A DNA stretch of 64,000 bases from an uncultured Bacilli bacterium (GCA_934086185.1 CAKOHW010000001.1:124001-188000), one strand, 5' to 3'. Positions 43,200-53,205 are shown, numbered from the stretch's first letter. The notes: generated by a model not told the origin, from the sequence alone. Translations and numbers: made by a program.

Positions 43200-45750
43200 A
43201 TTTTGTTTCATATAAGTCTGTACCAAAATCACAACTAACATCAAGTGGTACTTTTAATGTAACTATATTTTTCATAATATCTGTTACAAGGAATGCTAAT
43301 ATATCTTTTTCTTCTTTTACAACATCGAATACTAATTCATCATGTATTTGTAAAAGCATTTTACTTTTTAAATTTCTTTGAGATAATTCTTCGTCTATTT
43401 TCACCATTGCCATTTTAATTATATCAGCGCTTGTGCCTTGTATTGGAGTATTTAATGCAATTCGTTCTCCACTATGTCTTACCATAAAATTCGGACTATT
43501 AAGTTCATCAATAACTCTTTTTCTATCATATAACGTTCTTACACATCCATCCATATATGCTTCATGTACTATGTTATCCATATAATTTTTAACTCCTGGA
43601 TACAATTCATAATATTTTTCAATGAATTTTTTAGCGTCCTTAGGACTTATTCCAATATTTTCACCTAATCCAAAACCACTTATTCCATATACTATACCAA
43701 ATATTACTGCTTTTGCTGTTCTTCTCATAATTTTTGTAACTTCATTTTTTTCAACCGCAAATATATCACTTGCAACTTTTGTATGTATATCTTCACCGTT
43801 TTTAAATGCATCTATTAAATCTTTTGAATCTGAAATATGTGCAAGAATGCGCAGTTCTATTTGTGAATAATCAGCGCTTAAGAATAAATCATTTTCTGGT
43901 ACAAAAGCTTTTCTAACTAATCTTCCTATTTCATCTCTAGCAGGAATATTTTGTAAATTTGGTTCTACACTAGATAATCTTCCTGTTCTTGTTAAAGTTT
44001 GTTTATAAATGGTATGTATTTTGTTATCGTCCATTATATAATTAGTTAGACCTTCAACATATGTACTATATAATTTAGTAAGATTTCTATATTCTATAAT
44101 TAATGGAACTATTGGGTGATCAGTTACTATTTTTTCTAATACTTTACTATCTGTTGAGTAACCACTTCTTGTTTTCTTCGCACATGGTAATTTTAGTTTT
44201 TCGAATAATATTACTCCTAATTGTCTAGGGCTTGATACATTAAATTCTTCTCCTGCTAAATCATGTATTGATGATGTAATTTCATCAATCTTTTTCTTAA
44301 GCTCTATTCCTAAATTATTAAGTATTTCTTTATCAACTTTTATTCCAGATAATTCCATTTTTGATAATGTTGTTATTAAAGGTATTTCTACGTTAGTAAA
44401 TAGATTATACATGTTTTCTAATTTTAATTTTTTTATGTATTCATCTCTTACATCATTAATATATTTTGCTTTTTTTGCTATTACTTTTTCTAAATTTTCT
44501 CTAGTTTTTATAAAAGTATTATAATCATCTATTGTAATGCCATCATTAAACATTAGAATACTAATGTCTTCTTTAAAATTATAATTTAATAAGTCTGCAC
44601 ATACTAAATGATCATATATAGTATTATTAATAATTTTATGTGTTAAACAATTATTCTTTTTTAAATCAAAAGTATATTTAGTAGAATTATTGATATATTC
44701 TAATACGTCATTAACTAATTCTGGTTTTACAAAAAATAAGTTGTTTTGGTCATATAAACCCATTCCTAAAATATTTCCGTAATGATAATTAATATTATCA
44801 GATTCTATATAATAGCTAATAATGTTGTCTTTATTTATTTCATTTATAGATTCTAGTATTTTGAAATCTATGTTAGTATCAATTTTCTTTTTTGTAAATT
44901 TTTTCATAAATGAATAAAATTCTAGTTCTTCAAATATTTTAGTTAATTGGTTTTCATTTTCCCCATCATATTTCATTGTTTCTAAATCATCTTTGATTGG
45001 CACATCTAATACGATAGTTGCAATTTTTTTAGAAAAAAAGGCAGATTCTTTATCATCAATTAGTTTGTCTTTAAGTTTTCCGGTTATTTCATCGATGTGG
45101 TTATAAAGATTTTCTATAGTATCATATTCACCTATTAATTTTAAGGCAGTTTTTTCACCAACTCCTTTTACTCCAGGAATATTATCACTTGCATCTCCCA
45201 TTAATGCTTTTAAATCTATAATTCTTATAGGCTCGAATCCATAATCTTCTATGAATTTTTCTTTTGTATATCTTATATTTCCTTTTGTTTTTAAAAGTTT
45301 AACATCGACTTGTTCATTAATAAGCTGAAGCAAATCTCTATCGCTTGAAACTATTGTTGCATCAAATTCTGGATCTATTAATGCTCTATTAGATAATGTA
45401 CCGATTATATCATCAGCTTCATATCCTTCCATTTCATAATATTTTATTCCCATACCATCTAATATTTTTCTTGCATATGGCATTTGCATTTTTAATTCTT
45501 CTGGTGTGGCATTTCTGCCATCTTTGTATTCTTTATATAAATCTTTTCTAAAATTTTTACCTATATCAAATGCAACAGCCATATAAATTGGATTTTCTTC
45601 TTCTATTATTTTATTAATCATTGAAACAAATCCATACAATGCATTTGTATAAAAACCTTTACTATTCTTCATTAAATTACCTGTATATGCAGTTGCATAA
45701 TAACTTCTAAACATTAGGTTGTTGCCATCTATAAGTATTATTTTTTTCAT
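43198..45750 (-). CDS. polA: DNA polymerase I
   Basis: 850 residues. The 5' nuclease domain (1-290) has GYEADDIIGTL and SSDRDLLQL. The central region (about 300-460) is shaped like the proofreading exonuclease but lacks the catalytic acidic motifs, as in Bacillus Pol I. The polymerase domain (about 470-850) has motif A LSADYSQIELRILAH, motif B RRTAKAVIFGIVYG and motif C QIHDELVFDV. It fills gaps in replication and excision repair. It stands as a single gene with a TATAAT 20-30 bases upstream. Confidence 0.97.
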   Translation of the reverse strand: MKKIILIDGNNLMFRSYYATAYTGNLMKNSKGFYTNALYGFVSMINKIIEEENPIYMAVAFDIGKNFRKDLYKEYKDGRNATPEELKMQMPYARKILDGMGIKYYEMEGYEADDIIGTLSNRALIDPEFDATIVSSDRDLLQLINEQVDVKLLKTKGNIRYTKEKFIEDYGFEPIRIIDLKALMGDASDNIPGVKGVGEKTALKLIGEYDTIENLYNHIDEITGKLKDKLIDDKESAFFSKKIATIVLDVPIKDDLETMKYDGENENQLTKIFEELEFYSFMKKFTKKKIDTNIDFKILESINEINKDNIISYYIESDNINYHYGNILGMGLYDQNNLFFVKPELVNDVLEYINNSTKYTFDLKKNNCLTHKIINNTIYDHLVCADLLNYNFKEDISILMFNDGITIDDYNTFIKTRENLEKVIAKKAKYINDVRDEYIKKLKLENMYNLFTNVEIPLITTLSKMELSGIKVDKEILNNLGIELKKKIDEITSSIHDLAGEEFNVSSPRQLGVILFEKLKLPCAKKTRSGYSTDSKVLEKIVTDHPIVPLIIEYRNLTKLYSTYVEGLTNYIMDDNKIHTIYKQTLTRTGRLSSVEPNLQNIPARDEIGRLVRKAFVPENDLFLSADYSQIELRILAHISDSKDLIDAFKNGEDIHTKVASDIFAVEKNEVTKIMRRTAKAVIFGIVYGISGFGLGENIGISPKDAKKFIEKYYELYPGVKNYMDNIVHEAYMDGCVRTLYDRKRVIDELNSPNFMVRHSGERIALNTPIQGTSADIIKMAMVKIDEELSQRNLKSKMLLQIHDELVFDVVKEEKDILAFLVTDIMKNIVTLKVPLDVSCDFGTDLYETK

Positions 45751-45832
45751 TTTATCACCCTATTTATTATTATAATATAAATATGTTTTTTTAAAAAGCA
45801 ATAACGTTGTTGTTTTTTTAATTTAATTAAAA

Positions 45833-45861
45833 AAGATTTAAGTTTCTTGGTCTTAAATCTT
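45833..45861 (-). terminator. Terminator of ackA-nrnA
   Basis: Perfect 10-bp stem (AAGATTTAAG and CTTAAATCTT) overlapping the nrnA stop codon and followed by T on the minus strand. Confidence 0.85.
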
Positions 45862-46831
45862 ATTTTGCAGAAAATAATTTGTTCTTGTAATCTTTTGTAC
45901 GAATATCTAAGTCTTTAAATAATTTATCAACATCAGATTCTTCTTTTATTCTAGCTCCACTTGCAAATATATGGCCACCGCCATTATAATTTTGGGCTAC
46001 ATCATTTATTATTGGGCCTCTGCTTCTAATATTAATTTTATATATTTTATTTTTTTCATCATAACTTGAAAATGCCCAAGCATATAATTCTTTAATAAAA
46101 TTAAAATTATTTATCATATTACTAGCAGAAGAAGCATCAACTTTAAATTCATCCATTATACTTTTATCTAATTTTATATAACCAAAATTATTTTCTGTTA
46201 CAGTCATATTTAAAGTTATATATGCCTGAAATTTAACCTCATTTATAGGTCTTAAATAAAGATTATTATATAAATTTGATATATTTAAATTATATTTTTC
46301 TATTAACATAGTAATTAATTTAAATGTTTTTGGAGTTGTATAACTAAGTAAAAATCTATCACTATCTGCTACAATTCCTAAAAATAAATTATTTGCTATG
46401 CTTTCATTCATTTTTAATTTTGTTTCAACCATTAATTCTGTTATAAGTTCACAAGTACTACTTGCCGTAACACATACATATTCTAAGTCTGAAATCTCTT
46501 CTACGTTAGGATGATGATCTATTCTTATAACATAATCGTAATTATCATAATTAATTCCATCTATACGTGATTTATTTGGAACATCTAATATTATAAGTAA
46601 AGGTTTATTTAAATTATTATCATCTATTCTATCTAAAGAACCAAAGTATTTAAATTTTGCCACTGAGTTTCCTACTGCATATACTTTCTTTTTAGGAAAA
46701 GTTAATTTAATAGAATCTCTTAATGCTATTTCACTTGCCAATGCATCTGGATCTGGTCCTATATGTCTAGCAAGTACTATTGTATCATATTCCTTTATCT
46801 TTTTTATTATCTGTTTAAATACTATGTTCAC
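45860..46831 (-). CDS. nrnA: DHH-family phosphoesterase (NrnA-like oligoribonuclease/pAp phosphatase)
   Basis: 323 residues. The metal-binding motifs of the DHH domain are GPDPDALASEIAL (about 25-37), DVPNK near 85 and DHHPN near 107. The C-terminal DHHA1 domain carries GGGHIFASGARI near 290. Homologues degrade nanoRNAs and remove the 3' phosphate from pAp; related proteins cleave c-di-AMP products. The substrate here is inferred. It lies 13 bases after ackA and shares its transcript. Confidence 0.88.
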   Translation of the reverse strand: MNIVFKQIIKKIKEYDTIVLARHIGPDPDALASEIALRDSIKLTFPKKKVYAVGNSVAKFKYFGSLDRIDDNNLNKPLLIILDVPNKSRIDGINYDNYDYVIRIDHHPNVEEISDLEYVCVTASSTCELITELMVETKLKMNESIANNLFLGIVADSDRFLLSYTTPKTFKLITMLIEKYNLNISNLYNNLYLRPINEVKFQAYITLNMTVTENNFGYIKLDKSIMDEFKVDASSASNMINNFNFIKELYAWAFSSYDEKNKIYKINIRSRGPIINDVAQNYNGGGHIFASGARIKEESDVDKLFKDLDIRTKDYKNKLFSAK

Positions 46832-46844
46832 GTTTTTACCTCAC

Positions 46845-48041
46845 TTATTTATTAATTATATTATATGTATCAGTTGCAATCATTAATTCTTCATCTGTTG
46901 GTACTACATATACTGGGAATTTAGAATCATTGGTAGTTATTATACCACTATGTACGCTTTTGAAGCTTGCAATAGTATTATTAACTTCATCATTCAATTT
47001 AATACCAAAACAAGATAATTTTTCTACTAAATCTTTTCTAAATCCTGAACCATTTTCTCCTACACCAGCTGTTAAAACTAATGCATCGATTTTTCCTTCT
47101 AATTTCATGTAATATGTTGCAACATATGATGCAATTCTTTCAACATACATATCATATGCTAATTTTGCTTCTTTATTACCAGCAGCGATAGCATCTTCTA
47201 CGTCTCTACAATCACTTGAACCACTTATTCCTAATAGTCCACTTTTTTTATTTAATGTATTATCTACTTCTTCTAATGTCATGTTAGCATTTTTCATTAT
47301 GTATGGAATTACTGAGTAGTCAATATCTCCTGAACGTGTTCCCATCATAATTCCAGCATTTGGTGTGAATCCCATTGTTGTATCAAAGCTTTTTCCATCT
47401 TTAACTGCACATAGAGAACCACCAGAACCTATATGACAAATTATTAAATTAACATCATCTTTTTTCAATATTTCTTTCATTGTTTTAGTTATAAATTTAT
47501 GACTTGTTCCATGAAAACCATATTTTCTAACTTTATAATCATTATACCAACTTAAAGGCATACTATATAAAAATTGTTCTTTTGCCATAGTTTGATGGAA
47601 TGCTGTATCAAATACACCAACATTTGGGGTACTTGGAAGTGCATCCATAAAAGCTTTAACTCCAGTTAAGTTTGCTAAATTATGTAATGGTGCTAATGGT
47701 ATAAGTTCTGTTACTGTTTTAATAACTTCATCATCTATAAGTACAGAATCTGTATATTTTTCACCACCATGAACTAGTCTATGTCCTATTCCATCTAAAT
47801 CTTCTAAACTTTCAATTACTTTGTTATCAATAAGTTCATTTATCAACATTCTTACTGCTTCTGCATGATCTTTAACAAATACAACATGTTTAGTTTTTTC
47901 ACCATTCATTTTTATGTTATAAAAACTATCTTCTAAACCTATTTTTTCAAAATATCCCCCAATTAATTCTTTTCCTTCAGGCATCTCAAATAAAGTAAAC
48001 TTTAATGAAGAACTTCCTGCATTTACACTTAAAATTTTCAT
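46845..48041 (-). CDS. ackA: Acetate kinase
   Basis: 398 residues. N-terminal MKILSVNAGSSSLKFTLFE, the signatures FDTAFHQTM, the catalytic-loop GFHGTSHK and TGVGENG-type AGVGENGSGFR are all present. It converts acetyl phosphate and ADP to acetate and ATP, giving substrate-level ATP in fermentation. No pta gene is adjacent. Upstream lies a clear promoter. Confidence 0.97.
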   Translation of the reverse strand: MKILSVNAGSSSLKFTLFEMPEGKELIGGYFEKIGLEDSFYNIKMNGEKTKHVVFVKDHAEAVRMLINELIDNKVIESLEDLDGIGHRLVHGGEKYTDSVLIDDEVIKTVTELIPLAPLHNLANLTGVKAFMDALPSTPNVGVFDTAFHQTMAKEQFLYSMPLSWYNDYKVRKYGFHGTSHKFITKTMKEILKKDDVNLIICHIGSGGSLCAVKDGKSFDTTMGFTPNAGIMMGTRSGDIDYSVIPYIMKNANMTLEEVDNTLNKKSGLLGISGSSDCRDVEDAIAAGNKEAKLAYDMYVERIASYVATYYMKLEGKIDALVLTAGVGENGSGFRKDLVEKLSCFGIKLNDEVNNTIASFKSVHSGIITTNDSKFPVYVVPTDEELMIATDTYNIINK

Positions 48042-48061
48042 TTAATCACCCTTCTTTTTGT

Positions 48062-48090
48062 ATTATACAAAAGTTTCAGGAAAAAAACAA
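48062..48090 (-). promoter_or_regulatory. Promoter of ackA
   Basis: TTGTTT (48085-48090), 17-base spacer and TATAAT (48062-48067) on the minus strand. The -35 overlaps the 3' arm of the preceding terminator. Confidence 0.7.
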
Positions 48091-48116
48091 TATAACCAAA
48101 TTCAATTATATTGTTT
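48085..48116 (-). terminator. Terminator of the Gpi18-like gene
   Basis: Perfect 11-bp stem (AAACAATATAA and TTATATTGTTT) with a 10-base loop and T on the minus strand, overlapping the 3' end of the coding sequence. Confidence 0.85.
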
Positions 48117-49259
48117 ATTATCTTCTTTTAATAATTTCATTGTGTATAAAGTAAGAGACATTATAGTGAATAATAAAATTATACTTAATATTTTGTAATC
48201 TACTATATTATATAAAAATAGAAAATAGAAATAAGTTAGTGTTGATGAAATATTAATTATAAATGGTATAAATACTTTCTTTTGATATATTATAAACCAT
48301 ACTATACTCAGTATATCTGCAGAAAACATATATCTATCATGCATATGTGGTAAGAAAAAGACACATACAAGAATAGACCATAGAAACAAAGTAATTATTT
48401 TTTCATTATTAAATTTTACTTTATTAATTAACACATATAACCACATTATGAAAAATATGAATGCCGTTAATATTACACCAATTGTTGATATTATTTTATG
48501 ATTTGTTATAAAAAATAATGTATTTTCTTGTATATAATTATATAAATTTGGAAAATTTAAAACTGCATCAATATAATAGTCTGCTTGATTAAAATATACT
48601 AACATTATATCTTTTATACTTTTTCCCATTATAATTGCTGGTAAAGATAATACAATATCCATAATAGGTATTAATAAGAAATGATATAAATGTATCTTTT
48701 TTTCTCTAAAAAATAATAAAATATAAACTGGAAGTACAAATATTGCTTGTAATTTAAATGATAGTGATATTCCTAACATTATGAAAGATATCGTGTACTT
48801 TTTATTTAATAAGTAATAAAGTGATATTAATATGAAAGCTGTATATATACTATCGCATTGTCCCCACATGGAACCATTTACAATTACTGACGGTAAACAC
48901 AATATTATTCCATATATTACTAATTTTAGTGTATTGTTTTTTGTTATTAAATATACTATTTTTGATGAATAGTATGCACAAATAAAATCAAATATTATTG
49001 ATACTATTTTTATTGGTATTAATGGTTTGCATTTTAGTAATGAAATAAATGTAAGTATAATCATATAAGGAACATTATAATTTCCAATAGTATATTTTAA
49101 AGATTTAAAGTAACCTAATCTCCTTATATCATCAACCCATAAAGCTAAGAATCCTTTATAATCTCCGCTTTCACCATTTAACCATAATACTCTAAGTAAA
49201 ATGCCTACTATACTTAATATTATAAATATTTTTAAATTTTTATTTTTCTTGTTTAACAT
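48102..49259 (-). CDS. Polytopic membrane glycosyltransferase, Gpi18/mannosyltransferase-like
   Basis: 385 residues with about nine or ten membrane helices. The loop motif VNGSMWGQCDSIYTAF (about 125-140) and SFKLQAIFVLPVYILLFF are typical of the bacterial Gpi18-related GT-C group, which uses lipid-linked sugars. The acceptor is unknown, perhaps a glycolipid or surface polymer. The ribosome site sits in the arm of a perfect hairpin directly upstream. Confidence 0.7.
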   Translation of the reverse strand: MLNKKNKNLKIFIILSIVGILLRVLWLNGESGDYKGFLALWVDDIRRLGYFKSLKYTIGNYNVPYMIILTFISLLKCKPLIPIKIVSIIFDFICAYYSSKIVYLITKNNTLKLVIYGIILCLPSVIVNGSMWGQCDSIYTAFILISLYYLLNKKYTISFIMLGISLSFKLQAIFVLPVYILLFFREKKIHLYHFLLIPIMDIVLSLPAIIMGKSIKDIMLVYFNQADYYIDAVLNFPNLYNYIQENTLFFITNHKIISTIGVILTAFIFFIMWLYVLINKVKFNNEKIITLFLWSILVCVFFLPHMHDRYMFSADILSIVWFIIYQKKVFIPFIINISSTLTYFYFLFLYNIVDYKILSIILLFTIMSLTLYTMKLLKEDNKQYN

Positions 49260-49260
49260 G

Positions 49261-49284
49261 CTATACCTACTTTACTAGGTATAG
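49261..49284 (-). promoter_or_regulatory. Hairpin covering the ribosome site of the Gpi18-like gene
   Basis: A perfect 9-bp stem (CTATACCTA and TAGGTATAG) with a 6-base loop ends one base before the ATG at 49259. The only Shine-Dalgarno-like TAGGT lies in the stem. No T tract follows, so a simple terminator is less likely than a translation-control element. Confidence 0.5.
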
Positions 49285-49288
49285 TTTA

Positions 49289-49897
49289 TCATATTTTTTT
49301 ACGTTTTTTAAATATTTTTATTATTATAATTATAATAAATATTATTAAAAGTATTTTTGAATATTTACTAAAGATGTTAGCTGCAATTAAGTAATTATCT
49401 CCTACGATATTTCCTAGTATAACTAATACTGTATTCCATATTAATGAACCAATTGTAGTATATATTAAGAATATTGTAAAATTCATTTTATTCATTCCTG
49501 CTGGAATAGATATAAGACTTCTTACTATTGGTATAAATCTACAATAAAATACCGTTAAATTACCATTTTTTTGAAATGAATTTTCACTTTTTTCTATATC
49601 AGAGATTTTTAAACATAATATTTTTCCTATACGAGAATTTATTATTTTTATTATTCTTTCTTTACTTAAAATATAACCAATTAAGTATAGTAAGATTGCT
49701 CCTATTAGAGAACCAAGTGTGGAAAATATGATTACTCCTACTAAAGTCATTTTACATTTAGAATTACTAGTCATAAATCCACCTAATGTAAGTATTACTT
49801 CACTTGGAATTGGTGGAAAAATATTTTCTATTGTAATTAGAAAAAGTATTCCTAAATAACCATATTTATTCATTATATTAATTACATAATTATTCAT
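49289..49897 (-). CDS. DedA-family membrane protein
   Basis: 202 residues. It has the DedA hallmarks: ENIFPPIPSEVILTLGGF (about 24-41), later FYCRFIPIVRSLISIPAGMNKM (about 114-134), and several helices including a re-entrant loop. DedA proteins are lipid or undecaprenyl-phosphate flippase candidates. The TGA stop confirms that TGA is not Trp here. It precedes the Gpi18-like gene, another lipid-carrier-related protein. Confidence 0.9.
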   Translation of the reverse strand: MNNYVINIMNKYGYLGILFLITIENIFPPIPSEVILTLGGFMTSNSKCKMTLVGVIIFSTLGSLIGAILLYLIGYILSKERIIKIINSRIGKILCLKISDIEKSENSFQKNGNLTVFYCRFIPIVRSLISIPAGMNKMNFTIFLIYTTIGSLIWNTVLVILGNIVGDNYLIAANIFSKYSKILLIIFIIIIIIKIFKKRKKI

Positions 49898-49926
49898 ATA
49901 TTTATTTCCTTTTGATAAAGTATATG

Positions 49927-49960
49927 AAAAAAAATAGAATCTATTCAGAATCTATTTTTT
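49927..49960 (-). terminator. Terminator of the pnp operon
   Basis: 10-bp stem (AAAAAATAGA and TCTATTTTTT) with a 12-base loop, overlapping the end of the DUF1653 gene. Confidence 0.75.
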
Positions 49961-50174
49961 CAAATCTGTAAGTTTGTTTTACATCGGGGTATTTTTCTTT
50001 ATCAACTAAAGAATTAAACATTCTACGTGGTCTTGCCCAATATTCTTTATTTTTTATATGAAAATATATTACTTCTTCTTCCATAGTTTCTGTATTTTTA
50101 GCAATACAGATAACTTTTACTATATGACCTTTAAAATGTTTATAAATGCCACCTATTTCTATCTCTCTATTCAT
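49941..50174 (-). CDS. DUF1653 family protein
   Basis: 77 residues with the DUF1653 signature GGIYKHFKGHIVKVICIAKN near the start, then EEVIYFHI and YWARPRRMF. The function of the family is unknown. It overlaps the pnp stop by eight bases. Confidence 0.85.
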   Translation of the reverse strand: MNREIEIGGIYKHFKGHIVKVICIAKNTETMEEEVIYFHIKNKEYWARPRRMFNSLVDKEKYPDVKQTYRFEKIDSE

Positions 50175-52332
50175 TTACTTTTTCTTTTTTTGTTTCTTTC
50201 TTTTTAGGTTTTGGTAAAGCTTCTTTACGAGATAAGTTTAGTCTTCCTCTATTATCATATCCTAATGATTTAACCATTATCTCATCTCCAACACTTACAA
50301 CATCACTTGGTTTATTTACTCTTTCATGTGCTAGTTGAGATACGTGACATAATCCTTCACATCCTGGCCATAATTCAATAAATACACCAAAATCTTCTAC
50401 TTTTACAACTCGACCATTATATACTTTTCCTGTTTCAACTACTCTAACGATATTTTTTATCATTTCTGCAGTTTTATCTATTATTGTTTGGTCAGTATGG
50501 TAGATTATTACTCTTCCATCATCTTCTAAATCTACTTTAACAGCATCTTTATCATTAACGGTTTTAACATTACTTGCTTCAAGAATGATTTTTGTAATCA
50601 TTTCTCCACCACGTCCTATTACATCTTTAATTTTTTCTGGATCAATATTAAATGTTGCAATTTTTGGTGCATATGGACTTAATTCTTTTCTTGGTTCTTC
50701 AATTACAGTTTTCATTAAATCAAGAATTTCTAATCTTGCTTTTTTAGCTTGTTTAAGAGCACTTTCAAGTATTTCTCTTGTTACTCCTTTTATTTTAATA
50801 TCCATTTGTAATGCAGTAATACCAGTTTTAGTTCCTGCTACTTTAAAATCCATGTCTCCCATGTGATCTTCTAGGCCTTGAATGTCTGTTAATATTGTAT
50901 AATTCTTTCCATTTGTAATAAGTCCCATTGCTATTCCTGCTACAGGTGCTTTTATTGGAACACCTGCTGCCATAAGACTTAAACATCCAGCACAAATACT
51001 TGCTTGTGAAGATGACCCATTACTTTCTAATATTTCACTTACTACTCTTATTGTATATGGGAATTCTTCTTCAGAAGGAATAACTTGTAAAAGAGCTCTT
51101 TCTCCTAGAGCACCATGCCCTATTTCACGTCTTCCTGGAGAACCATATCTTCCTGTTTCACCTACTGAAAATGCTGGAAAGTTATAGTGTAACATAAATC
51201 TTTTTGAATCTTCTATACCCAATCCATCTAATATTTGATGTTCTCCAATTGCTCCTAGAGTTGTTGTTGATAAACTTTGAGTTTGTCCTCTAGTAAATAA
51301 TGCAGATCCATGAGTTCTTGGCAATAAATCTATTCTTGCAGATAGTGGTCTTATTTCATCCATTTTTCTACCATCTGGTCTTATTTTTTCTTCAGTAATT
51401 AATCTTCTTACTTCATCTGCTTCAATCATATCAGTTATTTTTTTAACAGTTTTTAATATGTTTTCAACATCTTCATCATTTTCATATATTTCATTAAAAT
51501 GATTAACTGCTTCTTCTTTAACTTCATCTATTCTTGCATATTTTTCTAGTTTATCTTTTATTTGAATTGCTTCTAACATATCTTTTGTAGTAAATTCTCT
51601 AACTGCTTTTTCTAAATCTTCATCAATTTTTGCTAATTCAACTTCTGTTTTTTTAACTCCAATTTCTTTAATAATTTTCTTTTGGAATTTACAAAGTTTT
51701 TTTATTGCTTTTTGACCGAATTCTAATGCATCTAACATTACTTTTTCACTAACTTCACTAGCACCTGCTTCTATCATACATATATCTTTTTCTGTTCCAG
51801 CAACTGTTAATGTCAATTCTGTTTTTTCTAATTCTTCACTTGTTGGATTTATTATAAATTTTTTACCAATTTTTCCTACTACTACTCCGGCAACTGGGCC
51901 ATCAAATGGTATATTTGATATTCCTAATGCCAAACTTGAACCAAATAATGCAGTCATTTCAGGAGAGTTATCTGGATCAACTGATAATACAGTATTAATT
52001 ACCTGTACTTCATTTCTAAAATTTTCATCAAACATTGGTCTAATAGGTCTATCTATTAATCTTGCTGCTAATGTTGCATTTTCACTTGGACGACCTTCTC
52101 TTTTAATAAAACCACCTGGTATTTTACCTACTGAGTATAATTTTTCATTATAAACTACAGTTAGTGGAAAAAAGTCTGCAGTTGATACATTATTACTCAT
52201 TACGGCTGCAGTTAGTATTACAGTATCTCCATATCTAACTAAGACTGCTCCATTGCTTTGTTTTGCTAACTCTCCATTTTCTACTATTAATTTTCTTCCT
52301 TCAAAATTTAATTCAAATACATTCTTATCCAT
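50167..52332 (-). CDS. pnp: Polyribonucleotide nucleotidyltransferase (PNPase)
   Basis: 721 residues: two RNase PH domains (about 10-220 and 310-540, with RDGRK-like RPDGRKMDEIRPL and GSSSQASICAG), a KH domain with VIGRGGEMITKI near 570 and an S1 domain (GRVVKVEDFGVFIELWPGCE) near 630. It degrades RNA by phosphorolysis from the 3' end. Its companions rpsO upstream and DUF1653 downstream are in the order seen in other Bacillota. Confidence 0.98.
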   Translation of the reverse strand: MDKNVFELNFEGRKLIVENGELAKQSNGAVLVRYGDTVILTAAVMSNNVSTADFFPLTVVYNEKLYSVGKIPGGFIKREGRPSENATLAARLIDRPIRPMFDENFRNEVQVINTVLSVDPDNSPEMTALFGSSLALGISNIPFDGPVAGVVVGKIGKKFIINPTSEELEKTELTLTVAGTEKDICMIEAGASEVSEKVMLDALEFGQKAIKKLCKFQKKIIKEIGVKKTEVELAKIDEDLEKAVREFTTKDMLEAIQIKDKLEKYARIDEVKEEAVNHFNEIYENDEDVENILKTVKKITDMIEADEVRRLITEEKIRPDGRKMDEIRPLSARIDLLPRTHGSALFTRGQTQSLSTTTLGAIGEHQILDGLGIEDSKRFMLHYNFPAFSVGETGRYGSPGRREIGHGALGERALLQVIPSEEEFPYTIRVVSEILESNGSSSQASICAGCLSLMAAGVPIKAPVAGIAMGLITNGKNYTILTDIQGLEDHMGDMDFKVAGTKTGITALQMDIKIKGVTREILESALKQAKKARLEILDLMKTVIEEPRKELSPYAPKIATFNIDPEKIKDVIGRGGEMITKIILEASNVKTVNDKDAVKVDLEDDGRVIIYHTDQTIIDKTAEMIKNIVRVVETGKVYNGRVVKVEDFGVFIELWPGCEGLCHVSQLAHERVNKPSDVVSVGDEIMVKSLGYDNRGRLNLSRKEALPKPKKKETKKEKVNE

Positions 52333-52347
52333 ATACTACCTTCTTCC

Positions 52348-52893
52348 TTATTTTTTTCTATTGTAATCAAATTCTAATAATTTCTTTTTTGGCAATTCTC
52401 TTTTTTCTGTTAATTGTTCTAAATCTTCATATGGTTGATGGCTTAAAATATTACAATATTCTTCATCTATTAATTCAAGTCTATATGCTGCATACATTTT
52501 ATCTTCGTCTAATGATTTAAATTGCAATATCATATTGTCATCTATTCTCATTAAAATATTTCCTTTAATTAATTTATAAGCAGTTCTTTCATTTTCCAAT
52601 CTTGTTATATAAATATTTGTATATACTAACTTATATATGTCAATTAATTCAGATCTATCTAGTTCATATGATTTTATTATTTTTTTTCTTGAAGCTTTTT
52701 CTTTTGTTTTAATTATTTTTGAAAAAGGTTTTAAAGTATTTTCATCTACTTCATTAACACTAAACTTTTTTCTTGTTTTTAAATCTTTATAATATGGTAT
52801 GGAACAACCATAAGTAAACTCGTCATACTTTTTTACCAATATTCTTTCTTTTCCATCTTTTGTAAATCCTATAAATACATTATCTAATTTCAT
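52348..52893 (-). CDS. Uncharacterised protein between rpsO and pnp
   Basis: 181 residues, soluble, highly charged (many Lys and Glu), no signal or membrane helix and no domain I can name. Starts MKLDNVFIGFTKDGKERIL. It sits 15 bases before pnp and after the rpsO terminator, so it is probably co-transcribed with pnp. Confidence 0.75.
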   Translation of the reverse strand: MKLDNVFIGFTKDGKERILVKKYDEFTYGCSIPYYKDLKTRKKFSVNEVDENTLKPFSKIIKTKEKASRKKIIKSYELDRSELIDIYKLVYTNIYITRLENERTAYKLIKGNILMRIDDNMILQFKSLDEDKMYAAYRLELIDEEYCNILSHQPYEDLEQLTEKRELPKKKLLEFDYNRKK

Positions 52894-52909
52894 AAATCCT
52901 CCTGATAAT

Positions 52910-52936
52910 AAAAAAAGACACTAAAAATGAAGTGCC
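52910..52936 (-). terminator. Terminator of rpsO
   Basis: 6-bp stem (AGTGCC and GACACT arms, one G-U pair) with an 8-base loop and seven T on the minus strand, overlapping the stop codon. Since no promoter is evident before the next gene, partial read-through to pnp is likely. Confidence 0.7.
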
Positions 52937-53205
52937 TACTTTCTTATATTTAATTCTTTTATTAATTCACGATATGAAACTACATCATTCTTCTTTAAAT
53001 AGTCTAATAAACTACGTCTTTTACCAACTTTCATAAGTAAACCACGTTTAGAATGATAATCATGTTTATGAACTTTTAAATGTTCAGTTAAATCATTGAT
53101 TTCTTCTGTTAATATAGCTATTTGAACTTTTGTAGAACCAGTATCTTTTTCGTTTTCACCAAATTTTTTAACTAATTCAGCTTTTGTTTCTTTTGTAACT
53201 GCCAT
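52936..53205 (-). CDS. rpsO: 30S ribosomal protein S15
   Basis: 89 residues, the exact family length. The conserved core is GSTKVQIAILTEEINDLTEHLK and HDYHSKRGLLMKVGKRRSLLDYLKK. S15 binds the 16S rRNA three-way junction and in many bacteria represses its own translation. RBS GGAGGTAATTTT. Confidence 0.98.
   Translation of the reverse strand: MAVTKETKAELVKKFGENEKDTGSTKVQIAILTEEINDLTEHLKVHKHDYHSKRGLLMKVGKRRSLLDYLKKNDVVSYRELIKELNIRK

Noticed and set aside
45795..45815. Second hairpin upstream of polA with an AACGTT centre
   Set aside because: It has no workable loop as drawn and the strong terminator at 45833-45861 already ends the upstream operon; kept only as a weak possibility.
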